Source: an uncultured bacterium (lineage in GTDB: Bacteria > Bacillota > Negativicutes > Acidaminococcales > Acidaminococcaceae). From it: a stretch of DNA of 64,000 nucleotides. The stretch lies in contig CAJMQS010000008.1 in assembly GCA_905215645.1 (NCBI GenBank), positions 1-64,000 on the forward strand, read 5' to 3'. Below are positions 60,461 through 64,000 of this stretch, piece by piece. The first letter of the stretch is position 1; every line of letters starts with the position of its first letter. Under the pieces are notes generated by a model. That model saw nothing but the letters and a program-made list of their open reading frames with translations, was not told where the DNA came from and searched no databases. The position numbers and the translations under genes are program-made.

Positions 60461-61313
60461 AGAACATGTCCCTTCTTTTCTTTTTGGCCTGCTCCATCAT
60501 CTGTACCAGTTCTTCCCGGTCATCCTGCTGGAGGGCGCTCTTCCAGTGCTCCAGCTGCATCTCCAGTTTATTGATTTCCCGGAGCACCGGTCCTTTGTTC
60601 AGGAGGAACAGATCGCTCCACAGGGCCGCATTGATATCCGCCACCCGGGTGGCGTCCCGGAAGGATCCAGCCACGAAGTACTTGGTATTTTCCTGCATGG
60701 AGTCGCTGTTGATCAGGGAAACCGCCATCACATGGGGCAGATCGCTGGTATAGGCAATGATGCTGTCATGCTCTTCCACAGTCAGTTCCACCACCCGGGC
60801 ACAGCCCAATTCGTATGCCATATTCCGGAGCCAGGCTTCATGATCCGGCAGATTGTTCTCCCTGCGGATCAGGATGAAATTGGCTCCCTGGAAAATCTGG
60901 GAAGTGCTCTGGCTGTAGCCCTTGCCTTCCCGACCCGCCATGGGATGGGTGGGGACAAAATCCATTTCTGGCCCTAGGAGGGCATCCACCTGGTCCGGGA
61001 TGCTCCCCTTGATCCCCATCACATCGGTAAGGAGCACATCCGGTTTGAAATACCGGACATGTTCCCGGACAAAGGGGACAAAGGCACTGGGATACATGCA
61101 GCAGATGATCACATCCGCTTCCCGGAGGAGTTCCGGGTTCCCGTCAGCCAGTTCCGTCACATACCCTTCATCTTTGGCCATGAGAGAGACGATATGGTTC
61201 CGGTCCATCCCGATGATCCGTTTTACCTTCTGGCTTTTCAGGGCCTTGGCGTAGGATCCGCCGATCAGCCCCAGCCCCACAATTGCAACAACCGTGTCCT
61301 GCAGTTTCTTCAT
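60441..61313 (-). CDS. tyrA: Prephenate dehydrogenase
   Basis: This 290-residue protein has the NAD motif AIVGLGLIGGSYAKAL near residue 10, THPMAGREGKGY with the substrate-binding and catalytic His, and no fused chorismate mutase or C-terminal ACT domain. It makes 4-hydroxyphenylpyruvate for tyrosine. AAGGAAG precedes the ATG. It is the second gene of the operon. Confidence 0.95.
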   Translation of the reverse strand: MKKLQDTVVAIVGLGLIGGSYAKALKSQKVKRIIGMDRNHIVSLMAKDEGYVTELADGNPELLREADVIICCMYPSAFVPFVREHVRYFKPDVLLTDVMGIKGSIPDQVDALLGPEMDFVPTHPMAGREGKGYSQSTSQIFQGANFILIRRENNLPDHEAWLRNMAYELGCARVVELTVEEHDSIIAYTSDLPHVMAVSLINSDSMQENTKYFVAGSFRDATRVADINAALWSDLFLLNKGPVLREINKLEMQLEHWKSALQQDDREELVQMMEQAKKKRRDMFYGKNLR

Positions 61314-61337
61314 TGCCGTTTCCTTCCTGTTTCGTCC

Positions 61338-62351
61338 TTACAGTTCCCGTCCCACCGCCGGCGCCAGGATCCGCAGGTCCTGCATCAATTTGTCAAAATC
61401 CGGCAGGGAAAGGCTCTGGGCCCCGTCACACCAGGCGTGCTGGGGATCGTTGTGAGTCTCGATGATCAGGCCGTCCGCCCCTGCTGCGATGGCAGCCTTG
61501 GACATGGTGGGCACCATCCAGGCTTTCCCGGTGGCATGGCTGGGGTCCACGATCACCGGCAGATGGCTCAGCCGCTTCACTGCCTGTACCGCAGAAAGGT
61601 CCAGTGTGTTCCGGGTGTAGGTTTCAAAGGTCCGGATGCCCCGTTCGCAGAGGATGACGTTCTCATTGCCTTCCGACATGATGTATTCCGCGCTCATGAG
61701 CCATTCTTCGATGGTAGCAGACAGTCCCCTCTTCAGGAGGATGGGTTTCTTCAGTTTCCCCAGTTCTTTCAGCAGGGTGAAGTTCTGCATATTCCGGGCC
61801 CCCACCTGGATCAGGTCCACTTTTTCCACAAATTCATCGATTTTGTCCGCGGACATGATTTCCGTCACAATGGGCAGATGATTGGCGTTCCCCGCCTGGC
61901 GGATCAGATCCAGTCCCTTGTCCCCCAGGCCCTGGAAAGAGTAAGGAGAAGTACGGGGTTTGAATGCCCCGCCCCGGAGCATGGCTGCCCCGCTCTTTTT
62001 CACAGAAGCGGCAATGGTATCCATCTGCTGCTGGCCTTCCACCGAACAGGGTCCGGCGATGACGACCAGCTTTTTGCCCCCCACTTTAACCCCGCTGACA
62101 TCGATGATGGAATCATCCGGATGGAACATCCGATTGGCCCGTTTGAAGGGCTCCTGGACCCGCATGGCCTTATCCACCCATTCATTCACCATGAAATCTT
62201 CCGGATCCAGTATGCTGGTATCCCCTACGATGCCCAGGACTTCCTGGTTTTCCCCGATGCTGTCATGGATGGTGAAGCCTCTCTGTTCCAGGCTCTTTCT
62301 CAGTTTTTCAGACGCTTCCTTGGGTGCACCTTTCTTCATTACGATGATCAT
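61338..62351 (-). CDS. aroF: 3-deoxy-7-phosphoheptulonate (DAHP) synthase, type I-beta
   Basis: This 337-residue protein has an N-terminal ferredoxin-like regulatory domain of about 70 residues (starts MIIVMKKGAPKEASEKLRKS) as in Thermotoga DAHP synthase. The catalytic barrel has VIAGPCSVEGQQQ, GGAFKPRTSPYSFQG, KRGLSATIEEWL and DPSHATGKAW. It catalyses the first step of the pathway. The regulatory domain in this class usually mediates Phe/Tyr feedback. It is preceded by an attenuator leader and has a perfect AGGAGG site. Confidence 0.97.
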   Translation of the reverse strand: MIIVMKKGAPKEASEKLRKSLEQRGFTIHDSIGENQEVLGIVGDTSILDPEDFMVNEWVDKAMRVQEPFKRANRMFHPDDSIIDVSGVKVGGKKLVVIAGPCSVEGQQQMDTIAASVKKSGAAMLRGGAFKPRTSPYSFQGLGDKGLDLIRQAGNANHLPIVTEIMSADKIDEFVEKVDLIQVGARNMQNFTLLKELGKLKKPILLKRGLSATIEEWLMSAEYIMSEGNENVILCERGIRTFETYTRNTLDLSAVQAVKRLSHLPVIVDPSHATGKAWMVPTMSKAAIAAGADGLIIETHNDPQHAWCDGAQSLSLPDFDKLMQDLRILAPAVGREL

Positions 62352-62407
62352 GTCGTTTCCTCCTGTTCTTCTTTCCTACCATTCTACATTTGCAGATGCC
62401 CTCTGCA

Positions 62408-62439
62408 TAAAAAAAGCAGACTCGCAAGGAGTCTGCTTT
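62408..62439 (-). terminator. Attenuator terminator ahead of aroF
   Basis: A perfect 11-bp stem, AAAGCAGACTC with its complement (62413-62423 and 62429-62439), is followed by seven T on the minus strand. It lies between the aromatic leader peptide and aroF, so transcription must pass it to reach the operon. Confidence 0.9.
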
Positions 62440-62440
62440 A

Positions 62441-62473
62441 CGGTTCAATGGGAACCTCCGGAAATCCGGAGCA
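62441..62473 (-). promoter_or_regulatory. Leader hairpins preceding the attenuator
   Basis: On the minus strand CTCCGGA-TT-TCCGGAG (7 bp) and GGTTC-CCATT-GAACC (5 bp) lie in tandem between the leader stop codon and the terminator. They are candidates for pause or antiterminator parts; the alternative pairing was not computed. Confidence 0.55.
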
Positions 62474-62599
62474 TCAGTCTCTCTTCACGGTGGGGTAAGT
62501 TTGCAGTTGATGGCAACCAAAATAACCAAAGCCAAAATAATAGCTCTGGGTAAAATAGAAGCCATATGCAGTTCCCCAGTTCATTGTGGAAAGAGTCAT
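62474..62599 (-). CDS. Aromatic-rich leader peptide of the aro operon attenuator
   Basis: This is a 41-codon frame with ribosome site AAAGGCGG 7 bases ahead of the ATG. The product begins MTLSTMNWGTAYGFYF and continues TQSYYFGFGYFGCHQ. It holds one Trp, six Tyr and five Phe, 12 aromatics in 41 residues, most packed between residues 12 and 27. It lies between a consensus promoter and a terminator in front of aroF. Ribosome stalling at these codons when aromatic aminoacyl-tRNAs are short would be expected to prevent terminator formation. The reading frame, position and composition are direct observations; the mechanism is inferred by analogy with trp, pheA and aro leaders. Confidence 0.88.
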   Translation of the reverse strand: MTLSTMNWGTAYGFYFTQSYYFGFGYFGCHQLQTYPTVKRD

Positions 62600-62642
62600 G
62601 TTCAAACCGCCTTTATACATTGGAATGCGTATATAATACTCC

Positions 62643-62671
62643 TGTTTACAAAATCCGTCAATGGGGAAATG
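62643..62671 (-). promoter_or_regulatory. Promoter of the aromatic amino acid operon
   Basis: TTGACG (62666-62671) and TATTAT (62643-62648) on the minus strand are exactly 17 bases apart, 44 bases ahead of the leader peptide start. Confidence 0.82.
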
Positions 62672-62721
62672 ATTCCCATGATGTTGAAACGAAAATGTGT
62701 ATCGTTAGTTACAGGATTGTG

Positions 62722-63324
62722 TTATCTATCCAACACTACATCCAAATCTTCCAGGGCATGGCCCGTGGTATCAGCGAAACGCACCCGCAGGTTTCCGAAC
62801 CGGGGCAGCTTTTTTTCAGGGATGGTCACTACATGTTCTTCGCTGAGGGCTTCGCTGCCATCATCCTGGACCCCGGAAGGATCTTGGATCGCCAGGGTCA
62901 CATTCAGCAGCCGGCCGAACAGTTCTGCCTTGGTGATGGCCATTTTCCCGTTCTGTCCATTGGTATCCATAGCCGCATAGAGCACCAGTTGGTTGGCATA
63001 GGATGCACCGGAATACCGGCGCCGGGTCTGGAGGACTTTTTCCTGCTGGGTGGTCAGCTTCTTGATGCTGGCCAGTTCCGGAGCATCCTGCCCCGCCTTG
63101 GGAGGGATGAATGCGGTGCAGACCAGGCCAGGGACCGCCTTTTCGCTGTCATGTTCCCAATCGGTATGGGCATCGGCAGCCTGATAAATGACTTTGCCGT
63201 CTTTCACTACCCGTTCTGAAACAAAAAGTTCTCCGTCCGCCAATTTCGGCCGTTCTGCCGCATAGCCCGGCACGGCACAAAGGGCAGCCAGAAGGGCCAC
63301 TGCCGCTGTTTTTTTCCACTGCAT
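62722..63324 (-). CDS. Secreted protein of unknown function
   Basis: This 200-residue protein has a clear signal peptide (MQWKKTAAVALLAALCAVPG then YAA, cleavage likely before residue 24-27). The mature part is mostly beta-like and polar, with YAAMDTNGQNGKMAITKAELFGR and IQDPSGVQDDGSEALSEEHVV, and no catalytic motif or cysteine cluster that I recognise. The start at MQWKK is chosen for the upstream purine-rich site. It is expressed in the same direction as the aromatic operon, but the operon has its own promoter, so no functional link is implied. Confidence 0.75.
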   Translation of the reverse strand: MQWKKTAAVALLAALCAVPGYAAERPKLADGELFVSERVVKDGKVIYQAADAHTDWEHDSEKAVPGLVCTAFIPPKAGQDAPELASIKKLTTQQEKVLQTRRRYSGASYANQLVLYAAMDTNGQNGKMAITKAELFGRLLNVTLAIQDPSGVQDDGSEALSEEHVVTIPEKKLPRFGNLRVRFADTTGHALEDLDVVLDR

Positions 63325-63373
63325 ATCCTTCACTCCTTGTGGGTACCGAGGCACCCGGATTTTTCTCTTTCTT

Positions 63374-63402
63374 ATTATACACTGTTTTTGACTTGCAAGT
63401 CA
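63374..63402 (-). promoter_or_regulatory. Promoter candidate of the secreted-protein gene
   Basis: A perfect TATAAT (63374-63379, minus strand) is 17 bases from a weak -35, TGACTT (63397-63402). Confidence 0.45.
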
Positions 63403-63440
63403 GTGGAAGTTTGAAAAGAAAGAGTGACTAAGTGGGTAAA

Positions 63441-63571
63441 GACGTCAGACCGGCCCTTCGGGCCTTTCAGAAGGCAGATATCAGCTTGCCCCGCGACAAG
63501 CAGATTGGACCTGCATCTAAATCGAACAAAGCTGACGTCTGACATCTCAAGGCCCGTCAGGGCCGTTTCTG
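63441..63571. repeat. MITE-like element with long imperfect terminal inverted repeats
   Basis: About 43 bases at each end are imperfect inverted copies of each other. Each carries GTCAGA, a GGCCC/GGGCC mini-hairpin, an AGA word, and TCAGC toward the inside. About 45 unique bases lie between. There is no coding potential. The ends share the GTCA-word style of the other intergenic elements in this window. Confidence 0.65.
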
Positions 63572-63595
63572 ACTTCTTACTATAATGTAACCCGA

Positions 63596-63624
63596 TTGCA
63601 TTCAGTTGATTTTTTTCCTATAAT
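63596..63624 (+). promoter_or_regulatory. Promoter of the Mrp-type ATPase gene
   Basis: TTGCAT (63596-63601) and a perfect TATAAT (63619-63624) are 17 bases apart and lie 44 bases ahead of the start codon. Confidence 0.75.
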
Positions 63625-63667
63625 AGGAAAAGGTTGATATCTGTATACCTTGAGGGAGGTTTTTTCA

Positions 63668-64000
63668 ATGAGCGAATGTGATCACTGCGATCATTCCCAC
63701 TGCTCCGGCTGTGAATCCAATCCGAAGCAGAACCCGCAGGATGCGGCCATTGCCGATTTCCTGCAGCATGTCAAACATAAAATCGTCGTCATGAGCGGCA
63801 AAGGCGGCGTAGGCAAAAGCACGGTTTCCGTAGACCTGGCCCTGCTCCTCAGTGAACGGGGCTATCAGGTAGGTCTGATGGATGTGGACCTCCACGGCCC
63901 CAGCGTGGCCGGCATGCTGGGCTATATGGACAAGCATGTCCAGGTGGAAGGAGAAAAGCTGGTCCCCTTCCGTTACAGTGACCATCTGGAATTTTTGTCT
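63668..64000 (+). CDS. Mrp/NBP35-type P-loop ATPase, iron-sulfur carrier (partial)
   Basis: The frame runs off the right edge after 111 codons. It begins MSECDHCDHSHCSGC, a Cys/His-rich tail of the kind seen in anaerobe Mrp proteins. The deviant Walker A MSGKGGVGKSTVSVDLA is at about residues 42-58 and DVDLHGPSVAGML follows. Mrp/ApbC proteins bind and transfer Fe-S clusters. GGGAGG lies upstream of the ATG. Confidence 0.92.
   Translation, partial: MSECDHCDHSHCSGCESNPKQNPQDAAIADFLQHVKHKIVVMSGKGGVGKSTVSVDLALLLSERGYQVGLMDVDLHGPSVAGMLGYMDKHVQVEGEKLVPFRYSDHLEFLS

Noticed and set aside
62408..62671. T-box riboswitch ahead of aroF
   Set aside because: No GGTGGNACCGCG T-box sequence or specifier stem was found, and the leader peptide explains the terminator better.
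62722..62980. A plus-strand frame through the aromatic leader and into the secreted-protein gene
   Set aside because: It is antisense to the promoter, leader and gene, which have much better signals.
1..64000. Prophage, integrative element or large defence island
   Set aside because: No integrase, structural phage gene, transposase, restriction system or Cas gene was recognised on either strand.

Overview
The window reads as chromosome of a diderm Firmicute, most likely Negativicutes and probably Acidaminococcus or a close relative. This placement is inferred. It rests on Firmicute gene order (rapZ-yvcK-whiA, tig-clpP-clpX-lon-engB), AAGGAGG-type ribosome sites and TTGACA/TATAAT promoters, combined with outer-membrane functions (a secretin, an O-antigen ligase, ADP-heptose-type glycosyltransferases). 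A single-protein pyruvate:ferredoxin oxidoreductase and a rubredoxin point to an anaerobe. Most genes are on the minus strand. No prophage, insertion sequence or CRISPR array was seen.

Layout. 1-1.9 kb: a strong promoter firing out of the left edge, then a SCIFF peptide gene and its radical SAM maturase. 1.9-7.1 kb: a polysaccharide deacetylase, whiA, yvcK and rapZ, then a HAD phosphatase and a rubredoxin. 7.2-13.9 kb: uvrB-uvrA-uvrC. 14-16.9 kb: a DUF4127 protein, yajQ and a TRIC/UPF0126 channel. 17-20.6 kb: a divergent cluster with a GspE/PilB ATPase, a PilP/GspC-like protein and a secretin, then a Nudix hydrolase. 20.7-27.2 kb: tig-clpP-clpX-lon-engB. 27.2-29.7 kb: an AGCS symporter and a nitrilase-family amidase. 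29.8-40.2 kb: cell-surface polysaccharide genes (UDP-GlcA epimerase, ugd, a sulfatase-fold membrane enzyme, GT8, GT9, WaaL, GT8, GT2) interrupted by a HEPN-MNT toxin-antitoxin pair. 40.3-42.8 kb: tRNA-Gly(GCC), a LOG protein and a Na/Pi cotransporter. 42.9-48.1 kb: pyruvate:ferredoxin oxidoreductase diverging from a TPP-riboswitch-controlled thiC. 48.1-50.8 kb: a DUF3100 membrane pair with an M20 amidohydrolase. 51.1-53.5 kb: glycerate kinase and a hydroxyacid dehydrogenase. 53.7-54.8 kb: a MscS channel. 54.8-62.7 kb: an eight-gene aromatic amino acid operon. 62.7-64 kb: a secreted protein and the start of an Mrp-type ATPase.

The most notable item is in front of the aromatic operon (aroF-tyrA-aroB-aroA-aroC-pheA-aroE-aroK). 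A consensus promoter precedes a 41-codon open frame with 12 Phe/Tyr/Trp codons, then nested hairpins and a Rho-independent terminator, all before aroF. This has the layout of a translational attenuator that would sense several aromatic amino acids at once.

The intergenic spaces also hold a family of short, structured, MITE-like repeats. They have inverted ends built of GTCA-type words, and two copies share an interior core. Many terminators share one stem core, GGGCTGYTGC. Further points of interest are the internal terminator between the SCIFF peptide and its maturase, the direct repeats flanking the HEPN-MNT pair, a perfect 9-bp palindrome upstream of the pyruvate oxidoreductase promoter, and a compact, incomplete secretin/ATPase locus.
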